Assembly: GCA_035511075.1 (NCBI GenBank)
Contig: DATKFW010000059.1
Location: 1-64,000, forward strand
Direction of reading: 5' to 3'
Length of the DNA: 64,000 nucleotides
From: DATAUD01 sp035511075
Lineage (GTDB): Bacteria; Verrucomicrobiota; Verrucomicrobiia; Limisphaerales; Palsa-1400
Below are positions 1 to 8,148 of this stretch, in pieces (within the stretch, counting starts at the first letter, position 1; every line of letters begins with the position of its first letter). The translations under genes were made by a program, and so were the position numbers. The notes under the pieces are model-generated. The model was not told the origin of the DNA. It was given only the letters and a program-made list of their open reading frames with translations, and ran no database searches.

Positions 1-263
1 GAGCGGATGACGCGGCACGCCATTTGCCGGGTGGTCGTGTAAAGCCAGCCGACCAGGGCGGGATGGCGCGCCAGCGTCCGGGCCTGCCGGGCCAATTCGG
101 AGAAAACCTGCTGGGTCAAGTCTTGCGCGCAATGGGCGTCGCCATTGACCAGCCGGAGCGCGGCGGAATAAACCAGATCGACATGCCTGCGGACCAATTC
201 GGCGAAGGCGGCTTCCGAACGTTCCGTGGAATAGCGGCGCAATAACTGGGCGTCTTCGCTCAT
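1..263 (-). CDS. ECF RNA polymerase sigma factor, N-terminal part (runs off window)
   Basis: About 87 codons are readable on the minus strand from an ATG at 263 down to base 1, so the gene continues outside the window. The protein starts MSEDAQLLRRYSTERSEAAF and continues with the sigma-70 region 2 hallmarks: FAELVRRHVDLVYSAALR, then AHCAQDLTQQVFSELAR, then HPALVGWLYTTTR. The 'DLTQQVF' and 'GWLYTTTR' signatures are typical of extracytoplasmic-function sigma factors that are abundant in Verrucomicrobia and Planctomycetes. It would direct RNA polymerase to a small regulon; an anti-sigma partner, if any, lies outside. A GGA about 8 bases before the ATG may help ribosome binding. Region 4 is not visible. 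Confidence 0.88.
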   Translation of the reverse strand, partial: MSEDAQLLRRYSTERSEAAFAELVRRHVDLVYSAALRLVNGDAHCAQDLTQQVFSELARQARTLARHPALVGWLYTTTRQMACRVIR

Positions 264-332
264 CACGTTTCCATAAGATAGTGCCCGCCGGGCTGCAAAT
301 CGCACAAAAAATGAGGGCCGTGGCAGCGGCGC

Positions 333-361
333 TTGACATCCGGCGGTGTAAAACGTAGTAT
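333..361 (+). promoter_or_regulatory. sigma70-type promoter of the AbrB/Doc operon
   Basis: TTGACA at 333-338 and TAGTAT at 356-361 are separated by exactly 17 bases. The -35 is perfect and the -10 matches five of six consensus positions. The expected transcription start, seven bases after the -10, falls on base 368, which is the first base of the GTG start codon of the antitoxin gene. No Shine-Dalgarno sequence exists between, so the transcript is predicted to be leaderless. Confidence 0.8.
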
Positions 362-367
362 TACGGC

Positions 368-595
368 GTGATAAAGACTATTTCCAAAGTAGGCAATTCC
401 AACGGAATCATCTTTGACGCCACACTGATGGACATGGCGCATCTCAAGACCGGCGACGAAATGAGTGTGGAGGTGCATTCAGGCGGCTCGATTACCCTGA
501 CACCGATTCGTCCGCGGCCCTCGCGCGAGCAGGTTACAAAGACGATCAAATCGACGATGAAGGATTACGCCCGGACGATGAAACGGCTGGCATGA
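368..595 (+). CDS. AbrB/MazE-family antitoxin
   Basis: 75 aa with a GTG start. The N-terminus MIKTISKVGNSNGIIFDATL is the swapped-hairpin AbrB/MazE DNA-binding fold ('KVGNSxGI' signature); the basic C-terminal tail (about residues 50-75) would wrap the toxin. It overlaps the downstream Doc gene by four bases (ATGA), so the two are translationally coupled. By analogy with known type II systems, it should neutralise the toxin and repress its own promoter at 333-361. The next in-frame ATG (428) would remove the first beta strand, which supports the GTG despite the absence of a ribosome binding site. Identity of the family is clear; the antitoxin role is inferred from the neighbour. Confidence 0.88.
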   Translation: MIKTISKVGNSNGIIFDATLMDMAHLKTGDEMSVEVHSGGSITLTPIRPRPSREQVTKTIKSTMKDYARTMKRLA

Positions 596-999
596 GTTTC
601 ACGCCGGAGAATTGCTTTCACCTCACCGTGGACATCGTGCGGGAGATTCACCTTGCGGCCATCGAGGGTTTTGGAGGGTCGGACGGTGTGAGGGACCTGG
701 CGCTGCTGGAGTCGGCGGTGGCCGCGCCGCAGGCCATTTTCGGCGGGAAGTCGCCGTACGAAGATTTGCCGGAAGTAGCGGCGGCCTATTTGTTTTACCT
801 CTGCCGAAATCACCCATTCATTGACGGCAACAAACGGGCGGCGCTTGGAGCATGTCTTGTGTTTCTTCGTTTGAACGGGATCGAGCCGAACGAGGACGGA
901 CCGGAATGGGAACGTCTCACGATGGACGTGGCTTCCAGCGCGCTGGATCGGGCGGAGACGACGGAGCGGTTGCGCAAACTTCTCCGCGCCCGGAAATGA
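592..999 (+). CDS. doc: Doc-type Fic toxin (death-on-curing family)
   Basis: 135 aa, the usual length for Doc. It carries the Fic core motif HPFIDGNKR at residues 74-82, followed by AALGACLVFL. Doc proteins of known systems phosphorylate elongation factor Tu and stop translation; the same reaction is expected here but not shown by sequence alone. All key residues of the motif (His74, Asp78, Gly79, Asn80, Arg82) are present, so the enzyme looks intact. Its start ATG overlaps the stop of the AbrB-like antitoxin. Doc is classically paired with a Phd antitoxin, so the AbrB pairing is a less common combination. Confidence 0.92.
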   Translation: MSFTPENCFHLTVDIVREIHLAAIEGFGGSDGVRDLALLESAVAAPQAIFGGKSPYEDLPEVAAAYLFYLCRNHPFIDGNKRAALGACLVFLRLNGIEPNEDGPEWERLTMDVASSALDRAETTERLRKLLRARK

Positions 1000-1103
1000 A
1001 TCCGGGAGAATTGCCTGAAACAGCCGCGCGGCAAGGGCGAAGCCACTACTCTCGCAAATCCCTTTAAACGGCCGCCGTTCGACGGACTTCGGGCAACCGA
1101 TTC

Positions 1104-2510
1104 TTACTTCCCCAGCTCCAACGGCACGTAAATATCCGTGAACCCAAACGCCGGCGGCATCCCCTCAGGACCATTCACCGCCACCAATAATGACGGGGCC
1201 TTCCGTGCTTTGCGGCCGCTCTTAGGCAGCCATGAGCCGAACAATTTCTCATAGCCCTTGGCGATCGATCCGATCGGACAATTCCTCGCCACCACATAAT
1301 CGCCACCCGCTATCGTTCGCACACGCACCGGCTTGGTGGGCACGTACTTCTCATCCACCGTCGCACAGGCGTCATAACGCAATTTCTCTGGCGGCGTGAC
1401 CTTCGGATTATCCATGGGCACGCCGATGAACAAGGAATCCTTGCGGGGCAGCCCGTCCTTCTTGAGCCTCGTCGTAAAATCCGTCCATACCCGATACGCG
1501 CCGTTGTACGGCCCCACGTGCCGCATATAGGCGACGCGACGCGGCTCCAGCGTCCTGACTTCGATGTTCATTTGCTCCGATTTATTCAGGGGCCGCTTCG
1601 GCTGCAACGGCATATAAATATCCACCCGCCGTTTCGCGGGCGCGACCGCGTCGTGGGCATCCACCATCACCACAAAGCCCGGCGCAGGCCGCAACTCCCG
1701 GGAACTCCGCGCGAGCCATTTGCCGTACAAATATTGGAAGGCGTCCTTGATTTTCCCGACCGGGCAATTTTTTACCACGGCGTGATCGCCGCCGACGATT
1801 GTCTGCAACTCAACCGGCTTCTTCGGCTCATATTCTTCATCCACGGTGATGCATGCATCGTAACGAAGCTCCGCCGCCGGTGTCACCGATGGATTATCGT
1901 GTCCAATGCCGATGAACGCCGAACTCTTGCGAATCTGCTGGTCCGCCGACAGGTGTGCCGTGAGGTCAAACCACGTTTGCTTGGTATCTTCGTATGGGAC
2001 GACGTGCCGCAAATAAGCCACGCGCATCGGTTTGATTTTCCTGGTAATGACTTTCATAACTTTTGTTGTGATGTGGTTTGTGTTGAATGTGGTCAAAGGA
2101 ACTCCCTGCCGAAAATGCACGCCGGATGGCGCGGCGAGAATGGCGATGGGCTCCGTCGCCCGGCGAAACTTCGCCGGCGAAGCTCCGTATGCGGCCTTGA
2201 ACGCCCGCGTGAATGCCTCATGAGCCTCGTAACCGGCGTCCAGCGCCACTTGAATCACCTGCTTCGCGCCCGACCTCAATTCCATCGCCGCCCGCTCCAA
2301 CCGCAGCCGCCGCACATGGTCCGCAATGGTCTCCCCCGTCATCGCCGCGAAGATGCGGTGAAAATGAAAACTCGAAAAACACGCCACCCGCGCCAACTCC
2401 TCCAAATCCAGCGCCTCATCCAGATGCTCCTGGATATGCGTCAACACCCGCAGAATGCGCTCCTTATAATCATTCCACGTTGTCTTATGCTTTGGCCGTG
2501 TGCCGCTCAT
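1104..2510 (-). CDS. AraC-family regulator with two GyrI-like ligand domains
   Basis: 468 aa from ATG 2510; a GTG two codons earlier is also possible. Residues about 15-115 form an AraC helix-turn-helix pair (LDLEELARVACFSSFHFHR and GYEAHEAFTRAFKAAYGASP). Two GyrI-like small-molecule-binding domains follow, about 155-305 and 315-468. They are clear duplicates: each has a 'RVAYLRHV.PY' / 'RVAYMRHVGPY' start, a 'FIG(I/V).(H/M)DNP.VTP..(E/K)LRYDAC.TVDE.Y' block and an 'IVGGD' / 'IAGGDY' block. Single-GyrI AraC proteins such as Rob and SbmC relatives sense drugs or metabolites; the tandem copy suggests an internally paired pocket. The divergent MFS gene 120 bases away is a plausible target, but no operator was identified. 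Confidence 0.9.
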   Translation of the reverse strand: MSGTRPKHKTTWNDYKERILRVLTHIQEHLDEALDLEELARVACFSSFHFHRIFAAMTGETIADHVRRLRLERAAMELRSGAKQVIQVALDAGYEAHEAFTRAFKAAYGASPAKFRRATEPIAILAAPSGVHFRQGVPLTTFNTNHITTKVMKVITRKIKPMRVAYLRHVVPYEDTKQTWFDLTAHLSADQQIRKSSAFIGIGHDNPSVTPAAELRYDACITVDEEYEPKKPVELQTIVGGDHAVVKNCPVGKIKDAFQYLYGKWLARSSRELRPAPGFVVMVDAHDAVAPAKRRVDIYMPLQPKRPLNKSEQMNIEVRTLEPRRVAYMRHVGPYNGAYRVWTDFTTRLKKDGLPRKDSLFIGVPMDNPKVTPPEKLRYDACATVDEKYVPTKPVRVRTIAGGDYVVARNCPIGSIAKGYEKLFGSWLPKSGRKARKAPSLLVAVNGPEGMPPAFGFTDIYVPLELGK

Positions 2511-2631
2511 TTGCACGCTAAACTAGCAAACGCCATTACGAGGCGCTTGACTAATTTTGCGGTTTTGCAATGCAGACATTTCCACCCATGAAGCCTTCGG
2601 CTGATTCGGGAGCGGCCGTTCGCACGTATTT

Positions 2632-3873
2632 ATGAGATGGCTTGCAGTGCGCGGGGACTGTAATCTCGCCGGGATTTTTCCGGTGTTGAAATCGCGCAGC
2701 GATGCTTCGAATGCAGTGATCGCCAGCTTTCTGGGCTGGACTCTCGACGCTTTTGACTTTTTTGTCCTGGTCTTCGTCCTTTCCAAGGCGGCGGCGGATT
2801 TCCACGTTTCGCTCAAGGACAAAATGACGCTGGCCATCACAGTGACGCTGGCGTTTCGGCCGCTGGGCGCCGTGATCTTCGGATTGCTTGCCGACCGTTT
2901 CGGACGCCGAAGGCCGATGATGGCGAATCTGGTTTTCTTCTCGGCCATGGAAGTTTGCTCGGGTCTGGCGCCGAATTTCGCCACGTTCATGGTGTGCCGC
3001 GCACTTTTCGGAATCGGGATGGGTGGAGAATGGGGGGTTGGGGCGGCGCTCTCGATGGAAAAGGTGCCGCCGCGATGGCGCGGCATTTATTCGGGGCTGT
3101 TGCAGCAGGGCTACCCTTGCGGCTACCTGCTGGCGGCGTGCTGTTTTCGTTTTCTCCCCGCGGACTGGAGTTGGCGGTCTCTGTTTATTATCGGAGGATT
3201 GCCGTCTTTGCTGGCGATATTTGTGCGCTACAAAGTCAAGGAATCCGACGTTTGGCTCCGAAATCGGCCGGAGACGTGGGCCGGGCTGGGCCAGGCCGTT
3301 GGGCGGCACTGGAAGCTATTCCTATATTTGATGGCGCTGATGACGATGATGAACTTTGCGTCCCACGGGACACAGGACCTTTATCCAAGCTTCCTGGAGC
3401 AGGAACGGCATTTTACCAGGGCACAAGTCGGTAACACGGCGATTATCTTCAATCTGGGCGCGTTGGTTGGGGGCGTTACCTTTGGGTTGCTGTCGGATCG
3501 TTTTGGGAGGCGGCGAAGCATGGCGCTGGCGTTGCTGCTGGCGGTTGGAATGATTCCGATGTGGTGCGGCTATTTAGGCGGTGGATGGCTGGTGCCGGGC
3601 GCTTTTCTGATTCAGTTTGCGGTCCAGGGCGCGTGGGGCGTCATACCGGCCTACATCACGGAGCTTTCGCCGGGGTCGGTGCGGGGGTTCCTGCCGGGCT
3701 TTGCCTATCAATGCGGCGTGTTGCTGGCGGGCAACGCGGCGCACATCGAGGCGCAGCTATCCAAACACGGCGCCTATTCGAGCGCGATGGCGATGACGGC
3801 TTTCACCGTATTGTGCCTCGGAGCGGTGGTCATCATTGTGGGGCCGGAACGGAAGGGGGTGGAGTTTGGGTAA
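2632..3873 (+). CDS. MFS transporter, metabolite:H+ symporter-like
   Basis: 413 aa with about 12 hydrophobic helices. The segment GWTLDAFDFFVLVFVLSKAA in helix 1 and the loop motifs LADRFGRRRPMM and LSDRFGRRRSMAL (between helices 2-3 and 8-9) are the paired MFS signatures. The 'LDAFDFF' helix resembles NanT/MHS-type carriers for organic or sialic acids, but the substrate cannot be read from sequence. The start is uncertain: the ATG at 2632 adds 17 polar residues, while GTG 2683 begins MLKSRSDASNAVIASF, closer to family N-termini. It is divergent from the AraC regulator, which may control it. Confidence 0.88.
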   Translation: MRWLAVRGDCNLAGIFPVLKSRSDASNAVIASFLGWTLDAFDFFVLVFVLSKAAADFHVSLKDKMTLAITVTLAFRPLGAVIFGLLADRFGRRRPMMANLVFFSAMEVCSGLAPNFATFMVCRALFGIGMGGEWGVGAALSMEKVPPRWRGIYSGLLQQGYPCGYLLAACCFRFLPADWSWRSLFIIGGLPSLLAIFVRYKVKESDVWLRNRPETWAGLGQAVGRHWKLFLYLMALMTMMNFASHGTQDLYPSFLEQERHFTRAQVGNTAIIFNLGALVGGVTFGLLSDRFGRRRSMALALLLAVGMIPMWCGYLGGGWLVPGAFLIQFAVQGAWGVIPAYITELSPGSVRGFLPGFAYQCGVLLAGNAAHIEAQLSKHGAYSSAMAMTAFTVLCLGAVVIIVGPERKGVEFG

Positions 3874-3937
3874 GCGGCAGACGCGATAATATTCAAATCT
3901 CACTTGCATTGCGCGGAATGCATTTTACTTTCCGCCA

Positions 3938-6775
3938 ATGTCGGAAATGCTTCAACCGTCGGACAAGTTTGTCCATCGCCACATAGGCCCCGGCGCCGAG
4001 GAATCGGCGCGAATGCTCAAAGAACTGGGTTTTGCGGGCATGGATGGGTTCATTGACGCGGTCATTCCCGCGGGAATCCGGTTCCATGGGCCACTGGCGC
4101 TTCCGGGGGGAATGGGCGAACACGCGGTGCTCAATGAATTGCGCGCCATCGCGGGAAGGAACCAGGTGTTCCGCTCGTTTATCGGGATGGGATATTCGGA
4201 CTGCGTCACGCCGCCGGTGATACAACGCAATATTTTGGAGAATCCCGGCTGGTACACCCAATATACGCCTTACCAGGCGGAGATTTCCCAGGGACGCCTC
4301 GAGGCGCTGCTGAATTTTCAAACGGTGACGGCTGAATTGACCGGCTTGCCGATTTCCAACGCATCTTTGCTGGACGAGGCGACGGCGGCCGCCGAAGCCA
4401 TGCACCTGTGCCACAATGTCCGGCCCGACCGCACCGTGTTTTTTGTTTCTGAAACATGCCATCCGCAGACCATTGAGGTGGTGCGAACGCGCGCGCGCCC
4501 GCTGGGAATCGAAGTGGTTTTGGGCGATCACCGAACTTTCCAGCTTGACGAAAACGTGTTTGGGGCGCTGGTGCAATATCCGGCCACTGACGGCGCGATT
4601 CTTGACTGGGAGGATTTTGCAAAACAGGCGCATGCCGCAGGCGCGCTGCTGGTGGTGGCGGCGGACTTGCTCGCGCTGACGTTGCTGCGGCCCCCCGGAG
4701 AATTTGGGGCGGACATCGCGGTTGGAAGCGCGCAGCGGTTCGGGGTGCCACTGGGATACGGCGGACCGCACGCGGCCTTTTTTGCGACGACCGAGGCGTG
4801 CAAACGATTGATGCCGGGGCGGGTGGTCGGTGTGTCGAGGGATTCGAGCGGAAACCCGGCCTTTCGCCTCTCCCTCCAAACGCGAGAGCAGCATATACGC
4901 CGCGAAAAAGCGACCAGCAACATCTGCACCGCCCAAGCCCTGCTGGCAAACATCGCTTCGATGTACGCGGTTTACCACGGGCCTGAAGGATTGAAAAAGA
5001 TCGCGCGCCGAATCCGTGCATTGACTGAGGTCCTGGGAGAAGCGCTCGCGCAACTTGGCTTCCAACGGGAGCAATCCGGTCCTTGCTTCGACACGCTCAA
5101 GATCAATGTTGGCGGGAAAGCGGGCGGCATACTCAAGGCGGCCGAGGCGGAGCGGATGAATTTCCGCGTGTTCGACGCCCAAACCGTGGGCATTTCCCTG
5201 GACGAAACGACGATGGAGAAGGACGTGATCGATATCCTGACGGTCTTCAACGGCGGCAAGCCGCCGGCGATTTCGCTGGCCGAACTGGCGGCGAAGGTTT
5301 CCGTGGATTACCCGTCGGGGGTTGCCCGCGTTGCGCCGTTCCTCCAGCAGGCGGTGTTCAACCGGCACCATTCGGAAACAGAAATGCTCCGCTACCTGCG
5401 GCGGCTGGAATCGCGGGACTTATCGTTGACAACTTCGATGATCCCGCTGGGCTCCTGTACGATGAAGCTCAATGGGACGGCGGAAATGCTTCCCATCACC
5501 TGGCCGGAATTTGGCCGGCTCCATCCGTTCGCTCCGTTGACCCAGACGCGCGGCTACCAGATTATATTCCGGCAGCTTGAGCAATGGTTGTGCGCGATCA
5601 CCGGGTTTTTCGGTTGTTCGTTGCAGCCCAATTCCGGCGCGCAAGGCGAATACGCCGGCCTCCTTGTCATACAGAAATATCACGAAACGCGGGGACAGCC
5701 GGGCCGGCGCGTCTGCCTCATTCCCAATTCCGCCCACGGCACCAATCCGGCCAGCGCCGCGATGGCGGGGTGGCGGATCGTGCCGGTGGGGTGCGACGCG
5801 GGCGGGAACATTGATTTGGCGGACTTGCGCGCCAAGGCTGAAGCGCACAAGGACGATCTGGCCGCGCTCATGGTCACCTATCCTTCAACGCACGGTGTCT
5901 TCGAGGAGGGCATCCGCGAAATATGCCAGATCGTTCACGAGCATGGCGGGCAAGTTTACATGGACGGCGCGAATATGAACGCGCAGGTTGGCTTGTGCCG
6001 TCCGGGTGACATTGGCGCGGACGTTTGCCACATTAATTTGCACAAGACCTTTTGCATTCCGCACGGCGGCGGCGGGCCTGGCATGGGACCGATTTGCGTC
6101 GCGGAACATTTGGCGGAATTCCTGCCCGGCCATCCCGTTGTCAACCTCGGCGGCGAGGACCCGATTGGCGCGGTGGCGGCCGCGCCGTGGGGCAGCGCGA
6201 GCATATTGGTGATCTCCTGGGTTTACATCGCGCTGATGGGCGGCGGCGGATTGACCGAAGCCACGCGCATGGCGGTTCTCAATGCCAATTACATCGCGCG
6301 CCGGCTGGACCCGTATTTTCCGGTGCTCTTCAAGGGGGCAAGTGGATTGGTGGCGCACGAGTGCATCGTGGATTTGCGGCCGTTCAAGAGCGTCAGCGTC
6401 GAAGACGTGGCCAAACGCCTGATGGATTATGGATTTCATGCGCCGACGATTTCCTTTCCCGTCCCGGGGACGATGATGATCGAGCCGACCGAAAGCGAAT
6501 CAAAAGAGGAATTGGACCGTTTTTGCGACGCTGCCATCGCGATTTATGCGGAAATTCAGGAAATCGAGTCCGGCAAAGCGCATCCCCAAAACAACCTGCT
6601 GAAAAACGCGCCGCACACCGCCCTTGCCGCGGTCAAAGAGCCGTGGGACCATCCGTACACGCGGGAACGGGCGGTGTTTCCCGCCCCTTGGACGCGCGAA
6701 CACAAATTCTGGCCGAGCGTCGGCCGCATCGACAACGTCTGGGGCGACCGGAACCTGGTTTGCACTTGCGGATGA
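3938..6775 (+). CDS. gcvP: glycine dehydrogenase (decarboxylating), P-protein
   Basis: 945 aa, the length of the single-chain P-protein of the glycine cleavage system. It decarboxylates glycine with PLP and passes the aminomethyl group to lipoylated GcvH. The PLP lysine is Lys703 in HINLHKTFCIPHGGGGPGMG. The N-terminal half has FIGMGYSDCVTPPVIQRNIL and ENPGWYTQYTPYQAEISQGR, both family signatures; the second half repeats the fold (TSMIPLGSCTMKLNGTAEM). gcvT and gcvH are not in the window, so the system is split in this genome. The YCII gene begins 15 bases downstream. No glycine riboswitch is possible in the 64-base gap upstream. Confidence 0.97.
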   Translation: MSEMLQPSDKFVHRHIGPGAEESARMLKELGFAGMDGFIDAVIPAGIRFHGPLALPGGMGEHAVLNELRAIAGRNQVFRSFIGMGYSDCVTPPVIQRNILENPGWYTQYTPYQAEISQGRLEALLNFQTVTAELTGLPISNASLLDEATAAAEAMHLCHNVRPDRTVFFVSETCHPQTIEVVRTRARPLGIEVVLGDHRTFQLDENVFGALVQYPATDGAILDWEDFAKQAHAAGALLVVAADLLALTLLRPPGEFGADIAVGSAQRFGVPLGYGGPHAAFFATTEACKRLMPGRVVGVSRDSSGNPAFRLSLQTREQHIRREKATSNICTAQALLANIASMYAVYHGPEGLKKIARRIRALTEVLGEALAQLGFQREQSGPCFDTLKINVGGKAGGILKAAEAERMNFRVFDAQTVGISLDETTMEKDVIDILTVFNGGKPPAISLAELAAKVSVDYPSGVARVAPFLQQAVFNRHHSETEMLRYLRRLESRDLSLTTSMIPLGSCTMKLNGTAEMLPITWPEFGRLHPFAPLTQTRGYQIIFRQLEQWLCAITGFFGCSLQPNSGAQGEYAGLLVIQKYHETRGQPGRRVCLIPNSAHGTNPASAAMAGWRIVPVGCDAGGNIDLADLRAKAEAHKDDLAALMVTYPSTHGVFEEGIREICQIVHEHGGQVYMDGANMNAQVGLCRPGDIGADVCHINLHKTFCIPHGGGGPGMGPICVAEHLAEFLPGHPVVNLGGEDPIGAVAAAPWGSASILVISWVYIALMGGGGLTEATRMAVLNANYIARRLDPYFPVLFKGASGLVAHECIVDLRPFKSVSVEDVAKRLMDYGFHAPTISFPVPGTMMIEPTESESKEELDRFCDAAIAIYAEIQEIESGKAHPQNNLLKNAPHTALAAVKEPWDHPYTRERAVFPAPWTREHKFWPSVGRIDNVWGDRNLVCTCG

Positions 6776-6790
6776 GACAACTAAACTTTC

Positions 6791-7138
6791 ATGCAACAGT
6801 TCCTCTACCGCATAAAGCCTGTTCGAGTCGCCATCCTTGTCGAGGGTCCGACGGAATCGGAGGCTTCGATCATTGGGGAACACTTCAAATACCTTGAAAA
6901 GCTGACGACGGATGGCGTTGTTCTCATGGCGGGCCGCACACTGAACGCGGACGAACGAACATTCGGAATAGTCGTATTGGTAACGCCGTCCGAATCGGCG
7001 GCCCGCGAACTTATGGATGGCGACCCGGTCGTAAAGCAAGGCGTCATGGAGGCCGAGCTTTTCCCTTTTCGTGTGGCGCTGTGGTCATCCAAAGGGCCGG
7101 GTGGGAGTGAAAATTGCGTTTGCCCTGCTGCGACTTGA
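6791..7138 (+). CDS. YCII-related domain protein
   Basis: 115 aa. The ferredoxin-like YCII fold is suggested by VRVAILVEGPTESEASIIGE, the central 'GVVLMAGRT' strand and the C-terminal 'DPVVKQGVMEAELFPFRVAL' block, where family members have a DP..... motif. YCII proteins are small alpha/beta proteins of mostly unknown function; some act as degradative lyases. It sits 15 bases after gcvP and 69 bases before the UBact gene, so it could be co-transcribed with either. The last 15 residues (SSKGPGGSENCVCPAAT) look like a non-conserved extension. Function is not assigned. Confidence 0.8.
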   Translation: MQQFLYRIKPVRVAILVEGPTESEASIIGEHFKYLEKLTTDGVVLMAGRTLNADERTFGIVVLVTPSESAARELMDGDPVVKQGVMEAELFPFRVALWSSKGPGGSENCVCPAAT

Positions 7139-7207
7139 AATCCTGGATTTTTCTGCGAAGTTGTGTCGTGCAATACGGCCACAAAAGACTACATTCAAAA
7201 TAGTTGT

Positions 7208-7378
7208 ATGCCTGACCAAGCTCAAAAAAATAGACCCGTTGCCCCGGCTGGCGGCGGCGGTGGTGAAGGGCCGAGCGCCCCAAAAGTAGATAAACCCAAT
7301 ACGGAGGAATTGCTCAAACGCATGCGAAAGGTCGATCCCGACCAGGCCAGACGTTATCGACAGCGTACCGGCCAATGA
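7208..7378 (+). CDS. UBact, Pup-like ubiquitin-type protein modifier
   Basis: 56 aa from ATG 7208 (a GTG at 7163 would add 15 poor residues). The N-terminal half is disordered and Gly/Pro rich (VAPAGGGGGEGPSAP); the C-terminal half NTEELLKRMRKVDPDQARRY ends in RQRTGQ, the signature of UBact, the Pup relative known from Nitrospirae, Verrucomicrobia and other Gram-negatives. UBact is ligated to lysines of target proteins by PafA to mark them for the proteasome. The C-terminal residue is Gln, so by analogy with mycobacterial Pup a Dop-type deamidase must first convert it to Glu. Its stop overlaps the prcB start (ATGA). No Shine-Dalgarno sequence is evident. Confidence 0.93.
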   Translation: MPDQAQKNRPVAPAGGGGGEGPSAPKVDKPNTEELLKRMRKVDPDQARRYRQRTGQ

Positions 7379-8148
7379 GCCAGTCCAATCCGATCGCCGG
7401 AGATTTTTTGTCCCTATTGGCGGGGCGCAATCTCGCTTCGGCCCCACCCGCAGCTTCGTCGGGAGCGCCGACCGAGACGCAGGCGACCACCGTTTTTGGG
7501 TTTCATTGCGCTGAGGGCGTGTTGATGGCGGGAGACCGCCGCGCCACCGCCGGCAATGTGATTGTCACCGATCGCGTGGAGAAAATCATCGAGATTGATC
7601 CGACTTCGGTTTTGGCCATTGCCGGCGTGCCGGCAACGGCGTTTGAAATGGCGCGGGTGCTGCAAACATCCTTCGAGTACTACCGGCGCAGCCAGCTCCA
7701 GCCCTTGAGCCTGCCTGCGCGGGTCCGCGCCCTGGCGCGATTGCTGCGCGAAAACCTTCCGATGACGATGCAGGGCATTGGAATAGTCGTGCCATTGTTC
7801 GCGGGTGTGGACCATTCGGTTTCGCCGCCGAAGCCCCAAATTTACTTTTACGATCCGCTGGGCGCGCAGTTTGAGGCGGTTGGTTACGCGGCGTCGGGTT
7901 CCGGGTCTGGGACGATCCGGAGCATCTTGAGTTATCAGGAACGTTACGGGAATCCGGCGCCGTCTGAAATGAAACTGCGCGAAGCCGTGCGTTTTGCGTC
8001 CCGTTTGCTTTCGACGGCATCGGAATTTGATTCGGCCACCGGGGGCGTCAATCCCTCCACGCACACCTACGCGACCATTAAGCTCTTGAAGCCCGACGGG
8101 GTGCAAACCATCAGCGACCAGGAGCAGGAGGAGTTTCTGCATGACTGA
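7375..8148 (+). CDS. prcB: 20S proteasome beta subunit
   Basis: 257 aa. A propeptide of 37 residues precedes the catalytic Thr38 in ATTVFGFHCAEGVLMAGDRR; autocleavage would expose this threonine as the N-terminal nucleophile. The supporting residues are present: Asp in 'AGDRRAT' and Lys in 'TDRVEKII' (Asp17/Lys33 equivalents), and the 'SATGG' loop near residue 220. Together with PrcA it forms the four-ring core particle in the cytoplasm. The ATG overlaps the UBact stop and the 3' end overlaps prcA by eight bases, so UBact, prcB and prcA are translationally coupled. Confidence 0.96.
   Translation: MSQSNPIAGDFLSLLAGRNLASAPPAASSGAPTETQATTVFGFHCAEGVLMAGDRRATAGNVIVTDRVEKIIEIDPTSVLAIAGVPATAFEMARVLQTSFEYYRRSQLQPLSLPARVRALARLLRENLPMTMQGIGIVVPLFAGVDHSVSPPKPQIYFYDPLGAQFEAVGYAASGSGSGTIRSILSYQERYGNPAPSEMKLREAVRFASRLLSTASEFDSATGGVNPSTHTYATIKLLKPDGVQTISDQEQEEFLHD

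Noticed and set aside
3874..3937. Glycine riboswitch before gcvP
   Set aside because: The gap is 64 bases and lacks the conserved aptamer; too short for the fold.
3893..5371. 492-codon frame antisense to gcvP
   Set aside because: Arg/His-rich shadow frame without recognisable family features.
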